Notes: generated by a model from the letters alone, not told the origin. Positions 1 to 6,759 are shown, counted from the first letter of the stretch. The stretch is DNA of 9,837 nt from Chloroflexota bacterium (GCA_011051635.1 DRKV01000161.1:1-9837), one strand, 5' to 3'. Numbers and translations: made by a program.

Positions 1-115
1 CCTGGAAGAACTCAGCCAGCGCGAAGCGCGTACCACCGCCGACCTGAAAGTAGACGAGAGCATGGAAGTCAGCCGCACTCCCCGGCCCTCCGCTCCCGCC
101 CCCGTGGAAGCCTGA
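1..115 (+). CDS. C-terminal tail of an upstream gene, product unknown (partial)
   Basis: The frame starting at base 2 is open from the window edge to a TGA at 113-115 and encodes 37 residues. The visible part begins with a charged, probably helical stretch (LEELSQREARTTADLK) and ends in a flexible Pro/Ala/Ser-rich tail (PRPSAPAPVEA). No domain can be recognised from this piece and I assign no function. It lies on the same strand as everything downstream, 55 bp before the radical SAM gene, so it may belong to the same transcription unit. The gap between them is mostly tandem repeat. Confidence 0.6.
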   Translation, partial: LEELSQREARTTADLKVDESMEVSRTPRPSAPAPVEA

Positions 116-120
116 CGGGG

Positions 121-162
121 GACCACGGACTACCGACCACTGACACCTGACACCTGACAAGG
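121..162 (+). repeat. Degenerate 7-bp tandem repeat, six units
   Basis: The intergenic gap divides into consecutive heptamers, each starting with GAC: GACCACG, GACTACC, GACCACT, GACACCT, GACACCT, GACAAGG. The two GACACCT copies are identical and the others are diverged. The last unit grades directly into the AAGGAG ribosome binding site of the next gene. The units resemble the GTCCACC/GTCAGCC heptamers at 9734-9837, so both tracts probably belong to one repeat family. There are no spacers, so this is not a CRISPR array. Confidence 0.6.
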
Positions 163-164
163 AG
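159..164 (+). promoter_or_regulatory. Strong Shine-Dalgarno sequence (AAGGAG)
   Basis: AAGGAG lies 6 nt before the ATG at 171 and is the clearest ribosome binding site in the window. It fixes the start of the radical SAM gene. Its first bases overlap the last heptamer of the repeat at 121-162. Confidence 0.75.
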
Positions 165-170
165 AACCCT

Positions 171-1883
171 ATGCCAGAAAACCGCAGCAAAGATGCTGTC
201 TGGGTCAACCTGGGGACCCGCCGCATCCCCAAACTGCGCCCTCCCAAATTCCCGGACGCGGATGCCATTGTGCGGGAGACCATCCGCAACCAGCCGCGCA
301 ACCCCGAAGCCGTGGACGTACTGCTGGTCAACCCGCCTACTCCCGATGGCGGCTACTGGATTCGCACCCAACATCGGGTCGGACGCCGCACCCGCGAAAA
401 CATGGTCTGGCCTCAGGTCTCCCTGGCGCAGATGGCCGCCTTGCTGCATCCCACCTACAAAGTGGCCGTGGTGGATGCCAACGCCCTGCGAATGTCCTGG
501 GCGGAATTCGCCCGTATCCTGGACAAATACCAACCCAAATACTACCTCACCCAGTTGACCGCCCCGACGCTGGAAAACGACATGTACGGGGTCTTTCTCG
601 CCAAAGCGCGCGGCGCGGTGACCATGGCCTTCGGCACGCACATCACCCCCATCCCGCGGGAGACCATGCGCACCTATCCCGCCCTGGATTTCGGGCTGAT
701 TGGCGAACCCGACCTGACCCTGCGCGACCTGATTGACCACCTGGAAGGGCGCGTCGACGAACGCCCCGAAAACATCCGCACCCTGTTCGAGAAACACGAT
801 GCCGCTTACCGCCCCTCTTTCCACGAGGACGGCACCCCCAACCTGCACGGCGTCAAGGGCATCGCCTGGCGCGACAAGGGCGAAATCCGCCTCAACCTGC
901 CGCGCCCCTTCATCGCCGACCTGGACGACCTGCCCATGCCCATGCACGAGTTGCTGCCGTTGAAAACCTACCGCATGCCGCTCATCAAGGGGCCGTTCAC
1001 CTTCATCGTCACCAGCCGGGGCTGTCCCGCCGGCTGCACCTACTGCATCAAGCACGTCAGTTATCAGTACAGCGTGCGCCTGCGCTCCCCCAAACTGCTG
1101 GTGGAAGAAATCAAATACCTCAAATCGCTGGGCATCCACAACATCCACATGTACGCAGACCTGTTCACCGTCCACCGCGACCAGGTGATGGAACTCTGTC
1201 GACGCCTGATTGACGAGAAAGTGAACATCAAGTGGACCTGCAACAGCCGCGTGGACTACGTGGACGAGGAGATGCTCCAGATGATGGCCCGCGCCGGCAA
1301 CTGGCTGATTTCCTGGGGACTGGAAAGCGCCAACGAGGCCATTCTCAAACGCGCCCGCAAAGGCAACGACCCCACCAAAGCCCGCCGCGCTCTCAAGTGG
1401 GCGCGTCAGGCCGGCATCAAGAACTGGGGCTACTTCATCATCGGGCTGCCCGGTGAGACGGAGGAAACCATTCAGGAAACGATTGCCTACGCCAAGCAAC
1501 TGCCCCTGGATATCGCCCTCTTCCACGTGGCCGCCCCGTACCCCGGCACGCCCTTCTTCTTTGAAGTGGTCGAAAACGGCTGGTTCCGCCCCGGAACCCG
1601 CTGGGAACAGGTGGACATGGACCGGGGAACCGTCCTCGATTACCCCAACCTGCCCGCCGAGCGCCTGCTCTACTGGCAAAAACGCGCCTTTCGCGAATGG
1701 GCTTTCCGCCCCGGCCCGATGTTCACTTACCTGAAGATGCTCTTCTCCGACTGGAACACCTTCAAATCGGCGCTCAGCGTCGGCTTGCAGCATCTTTCCT
1801 GGGCGGCAGGGGCCGAGGATGACGAAAACGCGCCCATCACCGGCGAACTGGCCGCCAACCTGGGTCTCAAGTCCACGAATTGA
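171..1883 (+). CDS. B12-binding-domain radical SAM protein
   Basis: This 570-residue protein has the layout of cobalamin-binding-domain radical SAM enzymes (the BchE/HpnP/P-methyltransferase-like class). Residues 48-195 form a Rossmann-like B12-type domain: it opens with VDVLLVNPP, has VVDAN near 100-104 and FGTHITP at 154-160. No classical DxHxxG cobalamin motif is visible, so any cobalamin would have to bind base-off. The radical SAM core starts near 277. Its [4Fe-4S] cysteines are C285, C289 and C292 (CPAGCTYC, the CX3CX2C pattern). SWGLES and GLPGETEET follow, both typical of the barrel. About 130 residues after the barrel are rich in Trp, Phe and Arg. Such enzymes methylate unreactive carbons or rearrange rings; the substrate here is unknown, and a lipid or sugar fits the glycosyltransferase neighbours. 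The start is fixed by AAGGAG 6 nt upstream. The last codons and stop lie inside a 10-bp tandem repeat. Family assignment is firm; reaction type is inference. Confidence 0.9.
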   Translation: MPENRSKDAVWVNLGTRRIPKLRPPKFPDADAIVRETIRNQPRNPEAVDVLLVNPPTPDGGYWIRTQHRVGRRTRENMVWPQVSLAQMAALLHPTYKVAVVDANALRMSWAEFARILDKYQPKYYLTQLTAPTLENDMYGVFLAKARGAVTMAFGTHITPIPRETMRTYPALDFGLIGEPDLTLRDLIDHLEGRVDERPENIRTLFEKHDAAYRPSFHEDGTPNLHGVKGIAWRDKGEIRLNLPRPFIADLDDLPMPMHELLPLKTYRMPLIKGPFTFIVTSRGCPAGCTYCIKHVSYQYSVRLRSPKLLVEEIKYLKSLGIHNIHMYADLFTVHRDQVMELCRRLIDEKVNIKWTCNSRVDYVDEEMLQMMARAGNWLISWGLESANEAILKRARKGNDPTKARRALKWARQAGIKNWGYFIIGLPGETEETIQETIAYAKQLPLDIALFHVAAPYPGTPFFFEVVENGWFRPGTRWEQVDMDRGTVLDYPNLPAERLLYWQKRAFREWAFRPGPMFTYLKMLFSDWNTFKSALSVGLQHLSWAAGAEDDENAPITGELAANLGLKSTN

Positions 1884-1920
1884 CACGAATTGACACGAAT
1901 AAAACACAAATAAACTCGAA
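1871..1920 (+). repeat. 10-bp tandem repeat (TGACACGAAT-like), five units
   Basis: Five consecutive decamers fill the end of one gene and the gap to the next: GTCCACGAAT, TGACACGAAT, TGACACGAAT, AAAACACAAA, TAAACTCGAA. The two central copies are identical and the last two are diverged. The tract is clearly more AT-rich than the genes on either side. The stop codon of the radical SAM gene (TGA, 1881-1883) lies in the second unit, so the protein's final S-T-N is repeat-encoded. The tract ends directly before the next ATG at 1921 and contains no ribosome binding site. I see no hairpin-plus-T-run that would make it a terminator. Confidence 0.6.
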
Positions 1921-3402
1921 ATGCCCGCTCCCTCCCCAGCCCCGTCTGCACATCTCAGGCGGGGTTTTCTGCCCCTTGCCGCCCTGCTCGCCACCGGTCT
2001 GTGGGGCTGGTGGGCGGCCTACGACCGCTCCGCCGCCTCCCTGCGCCTTGCTCTTTGGCTATGCGCACTCGGACTGTACGCCCTGGTGCGCGTTCTCCCG
2101 GAGGCACGTCGTCAACAATTGCCCGCCTGGCTGGCCGCCCTGAACACTCTGCTGGCCGCGGCTGTCCTGCTCTCCCTGCCCCTGCCCTTCGACAGCGACA
2201 CCCAGGGGGGCATCCTGGCCGTTTTCCTGCCCTTCGCCCTCCTTGCGCCTGCCCCGCTGCGTCCCGCGGCCATCCTCCTGCCTCTCGCTGCCCTGTTCAA
2301 GACGCAGGAATACGGCGCCTGGATTGGATTGATGACCGCCGCCGGCGTGTGGGCGCTGGCTCCCTGGGGGACGCGCCGCCTTCGGGGGTTGCCGCGCCCT
2401 CTCAAAGGGAGACTGTTCCCCCTTTTGGCGGGCGCGTTCTCCCTGGGGTTTCTCCTTCTCGTCTGGAATCCCGCCCTCCTGCTCCCCCTGGAGCGCATCC
2501 CCATCCCCCTGAAAGACCTGCACACCCGCCTGGAATACGCCGTCAACGCCCTCTATCTGATTGGCGATTATCCCCTGGGCGGCGGCTTTGCATCCTTTTC
2601 AGGGCTGTATTCGCGCTACATCCTGGGGATTGCCTACGTCTTCATCGAAAGCAGCCACAACCTGTATCTCGACCTGGCCCAGGAGCAGGGCTTGCTGGCC
2701 TTAGGCGTATTTCTGGGGCTGGGAAGCGCGGCTGTCAGGGGCACGTTGCGGCACCCCGAAGCGCCGCTCTCCCGCACCGCTCTCGCCAGCCTGACCGTCC
2801 TCGCCGTCCACGGTTTTTTCGAGGCTCCCCTTTACACCTCCCTGGCCCTGCCCCTGCTCTTCCTTCCGATTGCTTTGGCCCCGCCGCCCCCGACAGAGGC
2901 CCTGTCCCGTTCAAAAAAGGCGTTTACCGCCCTGCTTCTCGTCGTCATCGGCCTCCCCCTGCTTTTCCTGCAACTTCCCGCCACCCGACAGGCGCAAATC
3001 GAACTGCGCGCCTGGCCCCGGACGCGCCCGGACCAAACGCCGCCTGAGACGCTTGCCCCCCTGACGCCCGCTTACGAGCGCAACTTGCGCCTCCTGCCCG
3101 GCCACTTCCCCAGCCATTACCGCCTGGGGCTGATTGCCCTCCAGGCGCGCGACTTCGCTTCGGCGGCCTCCCATCTGGAAGCCGCCTACCAACGCAAGCC
3201 CGCCCACCCCGGCGTCCGCAAGGCACTGGCCTACGCCCTGGTGTGGAACGGCGAGGTGCAGGCCGCTCTCCCGCTGCTGCGCGCTCTGCCCGAAGCCCCG
3301 CGGGATTTGGGCCATTACGCCCGCTGGTGGCCCACCCAGGGACGCGAGGACCTGGCAGCCCTGGCTCTCCAGGCGCAAGAGGCCCTCCAGGACGCGCCGT
3401 GA
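1921..3402 (+). CDS. O-antigen ligase/polymerase (Wzy_C/WaaL-like) membrane protein with C-terminal TPR region
   Basis: This 493-residue protein has about ten hydrophobic segments, near residues 15-33, 43-58, 70-88, 97-126, 133-149, 166-183, 255-270, 288-300, 305-320 and 336-352. Between the seventh and eighth, a large loop (about 184-254) contains LGGGFASF at 219-226 and SSHNLYLDLAQEQGLLAL at 244-261. This matches the signature loop of the Wzy_C family, where a His-Asn pair (H246, N247) comes before the next helix. Family members join undecaprenyl-linked glycans to each other or to an acceptor on the outer membrane face. Residues about 383-460 are soluble and look like one or two TPR units (YRLGLIALQARDFASAASHL and the next helix pair), as in many ligase-TPR fusions. 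ATG 1921 is the first usable start after an in-frame stop at 1900-1902. No Shine-Dalgarno is visible, so translation may depend on the upstream gene. Ligase versus polymerase cannot be settled here. Confidence 0.85.
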   Translation: MPAPSPAPSAHLRRGFLPLAALLATGLWGWWAAYDRSAASLRLALWLCALGLYALVRVLPEARRQQLPAWLAALNTLLAAAVLLSLPLPFDSDTQGGILAVFLPFALLAPAPLRPAAILLPLAALFKTQEYGAWIGLMTAAGVWALAPWGTRRLRGLPRPLKGRLFPLLAGAFSLGFLLLVWNPALLLPLERIPIPLKDLHTRLEYAVNALYLIGDYPLGGGFASFSGLYSRYILGIAYVFIESSHNLYLDLAQEQGLLALGVFLGLGSAAVRGTLRHPEAPLSRTALASLTVLAVHGFFEAPLYTSLALPLLFLPIALAPPPPTEALSRSKKAFTALLLVVIGLPLLFLQLPATRQAQIELRAWPRTRPDQTPPETLAPLTPAYERNLRLLPGHFPSHYRLGLIALQARDFASAASHLEAAYQRKPAHPGVRKALAYALVWNGEVQAALPLLRALPEAPRDLGHYARWWPTQGREDLAALALQAQEALQDAP

Positions 3403-3469
3403 GGGGCGGGGGCCAAAATCACCGCTCACAAAACTGTAAGGGCAAACCGCACTGAAAACGGGGATTCTT

Positions 3470-3478
3470 TGCTAGAAT
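3470..3478 (+). promoter_or_regulatory. Candidate extended -10 promoter (TGCTAGAAT)
   Basis: The 122-bp gap between the ligase-like gene and the glycosyltransferase gene is AT-richer than its surroundings and holds TGCTAGAAT. This is an extended TGn element joined to a -10 box one mismatch from TATAAT. No convincing -35 box lies 16-18 bp upstream, which is common for extended -10 promoters. Transcription would start near 3485, giving a leader of about 40 nt before ATG 3525. I see no intrinsic terminator in the gap, so read-through from upstream is also possible. Confidence 0.45.
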
Positions 3479-3524
3479 TATTTTGCCACACAAATACCGT
3501 AATTCAAATAGCATTGCACAACTT

Positions 3525-4448
3525 ATGCAAACATCACTTTCTCCCCCCTCAGACGGGTTGCTTCATTGCAGCATCGGTATCATGGCCTACAACGAAGCGG
3601 CCAACATCGGCAGGCTCCTAGACGCCCTGCAACGTCAACGCACCCGCCGCGCCCGCATCGACGAAATCGTAGTGGTCGCCAGCGGCTGCACCGACGGCAC
3701 GGAAGACATCGTGCGTCAGTTTGCCGCCCAGGACGGGCGCATCCGCCTCCTGACGCAGCCCACCCGCCAGGGGAAAGCCTCCGCCGTCAATTTGTACCTT
3801 CATCACACGGCCAGCGACATCATTGTACTGCAAAGCGCCGATACCCTGCCGCTCCCCGGCAGCATCGAAGCGCTGATAACGCCCTTCGCCGACCCGCGCA
3901 CCGGCATGGTCGGCGGACGCCCCACCCCCACCAATCGCCGGGATACTTTCATGGGCTTCGGCATCCATCTTTTGTGGGAGTTGCACCACCTGGTCTCGCT
4001 GGAACGCCCCAAAATGGGCGAGTTGATAGCCTTCCGCAACATCTTCCGGCAGATACCTTGCGACACCGCCGTGGACGAAGCCAGCATCGAGCCGCTCATC
4101 ATCGGCCAGGGGATGGAATTGCGCTACGCGCCGGAGGCAGTCGTGCTCAACAAGGGGCCGGAGAACCTGCGCGACTTCATCAAACAACGCCGCCGCATCT
4201 TTGCCGGGCACCTTTACGTGCGCGAAACGCTGGGATACAAGGTAGCCACCCTCAACCACTGGCGCATCCTGCGCCTTTTCCTGAAACACGTCGAACTCGA
4301 CTGGCGCTACTTCCTGTGGGCGCCGGCCTTTATCGCCCTGGAAGTTTTCGTGCGCGCCCTGGGGGCTTACGATTACTCCGTGCGCCACCGCAACCCTTTC
4401 AACTGGGCGGTTGCCGAATCTACCAAGGACTTGCCCGAAATTGCCTGA
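3525..4448 (+). CDS. Family 2 glycosyltransferase with a hydrophobic C-terminal segment
   Basis: In the 307-residue form starting at ATG 3525, the protein opens with the GT-A fold typical of GT2 enzymes. IGIMAYNEAANIGRLLDAL (17-35) is the nucleotide-binding first strand and helix. VVVASGCTDGTEDIV follows. SAD at 104-106 stands in the DxD metal-binding position, VDEA around 173-176 may hold the catalytic acid, and KQRRR at 230-234 takes the place of the QxxRW-type motif. A hydrophobic segment near 270-290 (FLWAPAFIALEVFVRAL) probably anchors it to the membrane. It would add a sugar from a nucleotide donor to a lipid-linked or other acceptor at the cytoplasmic face; donor and acceptor are unknown. 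A TTG at 3483 would give 14 more residues, but it lies at or before the likely transcription start of the promoter at 3470-3478, so I prefer ATG 3525. Family is firm; the start is less so. Confidence 0.87.
   Translation: MQTSLSPPSDGLLHCSIGIMAYNEAANIGRLLDALQRQRTRRARIDEIVVVASGCTDGTEDIVRQFAAQDGRIRLLTQPTRQGKASAVNLYLHHTASDIIVLQSADTLPLPGSIEALITPFADPRTGMVGGRPTPTNRRDTFMGFGIHLLWELHHLVSLERPKMGELIAFRNIFRQIPCDTAVDEASIEPLIIGQGMELRYAPEAVVLNKGPENLRDFIKQRRRIFAGHLYVRETLGYKVATLNHWRILRLFLKHVELDWRYFLWAPAFIALEVFVRALGAYDYSVRHRNPFNWAVAESTKDLPEIA
4425..4429 (+). promoter_or_regulatory. Possible Shine-Dalgarno (AAGGA) deciding a TTG start
   Basis: AAGGA lies 11 nt before TTG 4441, inside the end of the preceding glycosyltransferase gene. 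It supports TTG 4441 as the methyltransferase-like gene's start over the in-frame TTG 4411, which lies upstream of this site. The spacing is at the long end of what is usual, so the support is modest. Confidence 0.35.
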
Positions 4449-5277
4449 TACCGTCATCACCACCGCCGATACCGGCCTCGGGACGACTTACGAGCGCTGG
4501 GCCTTGTCCCGCTTTTTGGAGACCCTGCCCCCCCTGGCGGAGGTGCTGGAAGGCCCCGATGACGGCATGACCGGCATTTGCGGCCTGAACAGCCTTCCGT
4601 TGGGGAGAGGGGGGGCCGACGTGACCCTGTGGCTGCCGGAGCGCCCCGCCGAGGCCGCCTTCGCCCGAAGCGTGTGGAAGCGCTACGCCCCTCAGGACGC
4701 CCTTCGGGTGGATACCGCGCCCCTGGAGTTTCCCTTCCCTTATCCGGATTCCGCCTTCGACCTGGTGTGGAACTTCAACGTCATGCCGCGCCTGCCCGAC
4801 CCGGAAGTTGCGCTGCGAGAGATGGCGCGTTGCAGCCGCCGCTTTGTGCTGGTCTTCGTCCCCAACCGGCGCAACTACGGCTTTCCGCTCCACCGTCTGC
4901 ACCACCGCGTGGCCGGGGAACCCTGGGAGCACGGCGACGCGGCCTGGATGCACCCCGCCCCCTGGAAACGGCTCTTCGAACAAATCGGGCTGCGAAAGGT
5001 GCGCGCCTTCCACGTGGATTGCCCCTGGTGGCCCGACATCGTCAACCCCGCCGAACTCCTGGCCGATTTCCTGCCTCCCTTGCGCCACCGTCTGCGCGCC
5101 GCCGAACCCGAACAACGCGCCCGCTGGGAGGCGGATTCCTTGCCCTACTACGACCCCCAGGCTTACCCCGAAATCCACCGGCGCATGGAGCGGCTGGCTT
5201 TCTTCGAGCGCCTGCCTTTCATCCTGCAAATTCCTTTTGCCCACCACATCGGCATTCTCGGCGAGAAACGCCTATGA
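4441..5277 (+). CDS. Atypical class I SAM-dependent methyltransferase-like protein
   Basis: From TTG 4441 the protein has 278 residues. The best-conserved part is the Methyltransf_11-like centre: FPYPDSAFDLVWNFNVMPRL (98-117), where FDLVW is the motif around strand 4, followed by ALREMARCSRRFVLVFVPNR (strand 5) and a long helical C-terminal part rich in Trp, His and Pro. The usual SAM-binding motif I (E/DxGxGxG) is poorly kept. The matching stretch reads ICGLNSLPLGRGG near 46-58, and no clear acidic residue ends strand 2 (VTLWLPERP). It may bind SAM in an unusual way, act on an unusual substrate, or have lost catalysis. It overlaps the preceding gene by 8 bp and the following radical SAM gene by 4 bp (ATGA), which points to translational coupling and a shared pathway. 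TTG 4411 would add 10 residues. Fold is likely; activity is uncertain. Confidence 0.72.
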   Translation: MPDTVITTADTGLGTTYERWALSRFLETLPPLAEVLEGPDDGMTGICGLNSLPLGRGGADVTLWLPERPAEAAFARSVWKRYAPQDALRVDTAPLEFPFPYPDSAFDLVWNFNVMPRLPDPEVALREMARCSRRFVLVFVPNRRNYGFPLHRLHHRVAGEPWEHGDAAWMHPAPWKRLFEQIGLRKVRAFHVDCPWWPDIVNPAELLADFLPPLRHRLRAAEPEQRARWEADSLPYYDPQAYPEIHRRMERLAFFERLPFILQIPFAHHIGILGEKRL

Positions 5278-6380
5278 ACACCATGCTCTCCGTGCTGGGG
5301 CGCGTTCCGCTCTTTCAACTCTATCGCCGCTTCGGGTGGCCGCGCCTCCTGCCGCTCAACCTGACGCTCTCGCCCTCGCCGCGCTGCAACTCCCGCTGCC
5401 TGACCTGCAACATCTGGATGAAGCGCGAAGACGAACTCACCCTGGACGAGTGGGAGAAAGTGCTGCGCTCCCTGGGACGCGCCCCGTACTGGTTCACCAT
5501 CAGCGGGGGGGAGCCTTTCCTGTACGCCGGGGTGGTGGAACTGGCTTTGATGGCCTACGAATACAACCGCCCCGGCATCATCAACATCCCGACCAACAGC
5601 ATCCTGCCCGGCATCCCGGAGAAGGTGCGCCGCATCGCCGAGGGCTGCCCCAAAAGCCAGGTCATCATCAACCTTTCGCTGGACGGGGTGGGCGAAAAGC
5701 ACGACCGTATCCGCGGCGTCCCCGGCAACTTTCTGAAATTCGAGCGCACCCTCAAGGCGCTGCTGGAACTCCGCCAGGAACTCCCCAACCTGACGGTGGG
5801 CATCCATTCGGTCATCTCGGTCTTCAGCGTCGGGCATCTGGACGAATTGATTGCCTACGCCGAGGCTTCCGGCGCAGACCAGTACATCACCGAAATTGCC
5901 GAGCCGCGCGTGGAACTGGACACCATCGGGCTGCCCATCACCCCCGACCCGGAGACCTACCGCCGGGCCGCGGCGCGCCTGATTGCCCACGTGGAAGCCC
6001 ACTCCTACCGGGGCGTGGCGCGCATCACCGAGGCCTTTCGCGTCGAGTATTACAAACTGGTGCAGCGCATCCTCACCGAGCAGGAGCAGGTCATCCCCTG
6101 CTACGCGGGCTGGGCCAGCGCCCAGATTTACGCCGACGGCACGGTGTGGCCGTGCTGTGTGCGCGCCGACGACCTGGGCAATTTGCGCCACCACAACTAC
6201 GATTTCAAGGAAATCTGGTTCGGCGAAAAGATTCGGGAAGTGCGCCGCAGCATCGCCGCCCGCGAGTGCTACTGCCCGCTGGCGAACGCTTCTTACACCA
6301 ACATGCTGCACCACGTCCCTACCCTGACGCGGGTCGGAGCGCGCGTGCTCCGTCCTGGCGGCAAGAAACGCGGTGCCTGA
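5274..6380 (+). CDS. Radical SAM protein with SPASM-like C-terminal cysteine region
   Basis: This 368-residue protein has the CX3CX2C cluster motif CNSRCLTC (C38, C42, C45) close to the N-terminus, right after LNLTLSPSPRCN. FTISGGEPFL at 74-83 is the classic GGEP SAM-contact motif, and INLSLDGVGEKHDRIRG at 132-148 is the sugar- and peptide-maturase-like strand. The C-terminal part has C276 (IPCYAGW), C294 and C295 (WPCCVRADDLGN) and C332 and C334 (ECYCPLANAS). This spacing matches SPASM or twitch-type extensions that hold one auxiliary iron-sulfur cluster. Family members mature peptides, modify sugars or alter lipids. In this glycan locus a sugar or lipid substrate is the simpler reading, since no precursor peptide is evident apart from the small Cys protein next door. 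The start is the ATG of an ATGA overlap with the methyltransferase-like gene. The frame stays open far upstream, but that part is a shadow of the preceding gene. Iron-sulfur clusters imply anaerobic or low-oxygen function. Confidence 0.88.
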   Translation: MNTMLSVLGRVPLFQLYRRFGWPRLLPLNLTLSPSPRCNSRCLTCNIWMKREDELTLDEWEKVLRSLGRAPYWFTISGGEPFLYAGVVELALMAYEYNRPGIINIPTNSILPGIPEKVRRIAEGCPKSQVIINLSLDGVGEKHDRIRGVPGNFLKFERTLKALLELRQELPNLTVGIHSVISVFSVGHLDELIAYAEASGADQYITEIAEPRVELDTIGLPITPDPETYRRAAARLIAHVEAHSYRGVARITEAFRVEYYKLVQRILTEQEQVIPCYAGWASAQIYADGTVWPCCVRADDLGNLRHHNYDFKEIWFGEKIREVRRSIAARECYCPLANASYTNMLHHVPTLTRVGARVLRPGGKKRGA

Positions 6381-6398
6381 CCCAATCCCCAAGCGACT

Positions 6399-6668
6399 AT
6401 GTACTGGCTCTCCGACTTCCTTCACCGGCGCAAGAAAGCGCCCGATTACGCCGAAAAAACGCTGGCGGCCTACCGCCTGGGGATGAAGGCAGGCGGCTCC
6501 ATCCGCGGCGTGCGCATCGAGACCACCCCGCAGAGTTGCGCCGCGGCGCGTGCCCTGCCCGCCGGAAAGGTCTATCATCCCGACGAAGCGCCGCGCCTGC
6601 CCCTCCCGGAATGCCCCCTGGGGGAGGATTGTCCCTGCGTCTACCGCCCGGTGATGACCTATGGGTAG
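6399..6668 (+). CDS. Small four-cysteine protein, probably metal-binding, function unknown
   Basis: This 89-residue protein starts 18 bp after the radical SAM gene. The N-terminal half is basic and probably helical (FLHRRKKAPDYAEKTLAAYR). The second half holds C47, then LPAGKVYHPDEAPRLPLPEC (C72), and CPC at 78-80. The pattern CX24CX5CXC with a central PRLPLPEC resembles small uncharacterised bacterial proteins that I recall having the form C-x(n)-P-x-LPL-x2-C-x(n)-CxC. I give that from memory and cannot check it. Four cysteines could bind zinc or an iron-sulfur cluster. A partner or accessory role for the neighbouring radical SAM enzyme is possible because of position, but it is not shown by the sequence. 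No signal peptide or membrane helix is visible. Codon use looks like that of its neighbours, and the motif-rich reading frame argues against a chance ORF. Confidence 0.7.
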   Translation: MYWLSDFLHRRKKAPDYAEKTLAAYRLGMKAGGSIRGVRIETTPQSCAAARALPAGKVYHPDEAPRLPLPECPLGEDCPCVYRPVMTYG

Positions 6669-6720
6669 TGGTAAAAAAGTAAGTGATGAGCATACCCAAC
6701 TCGTACGTCCCCCCCCCTGG

Positions 6721-6747
6721 CCCCCCTTCCCCCGCCGGGAAGGGGGG
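6721..6747. repeat. Palindrome with 11-bp perfect arms and a 5-nt loop
   Basis: The arms are CCCCCCTTCCC (6721-6731) and GGGAAGGGGGG (6737-6747), separated by CCGCC. It is preceded by a run of nine C (6709-6717). It opens the non-coding block between the small Cys protein and the epimerase. The composition recalls C-rich/G-rich dispersed palindromes found between genes in several bacterial phyla. No T-run follows, so it is not a standard intrinsic terminator. Confidence 0.65.
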
Positions 6748-6759
6748 AAAAGAGTTCTT

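Noticed and set aside
69..1994. 641-residue open frame on the minus strand
   Set aside because: It runs antisense across the whole radical SAM gene, is rich in Gly, Val, His and Gln as GC-rich shadows are, and has no recognisable domain. The + strand frame has clear CX3CX2C and other motifs.
4578..5273. N-terminal extension of the radical SAM/SPASM protein
   Set aside because: The frame is open upstream of ATG 5274, but the extra 232 residues overlap the methyltransferase-like gene and look like out-of-frame GC-rich sequence. The ATGA overlap at 5274 is the natural start.
4808..6682. 624-residue + strand open frame in another phase
   Set aside because: It overlaps three well-supported genes out of frame and has shadow-like composition (Pro/Arg/Ala-rich, no domain).
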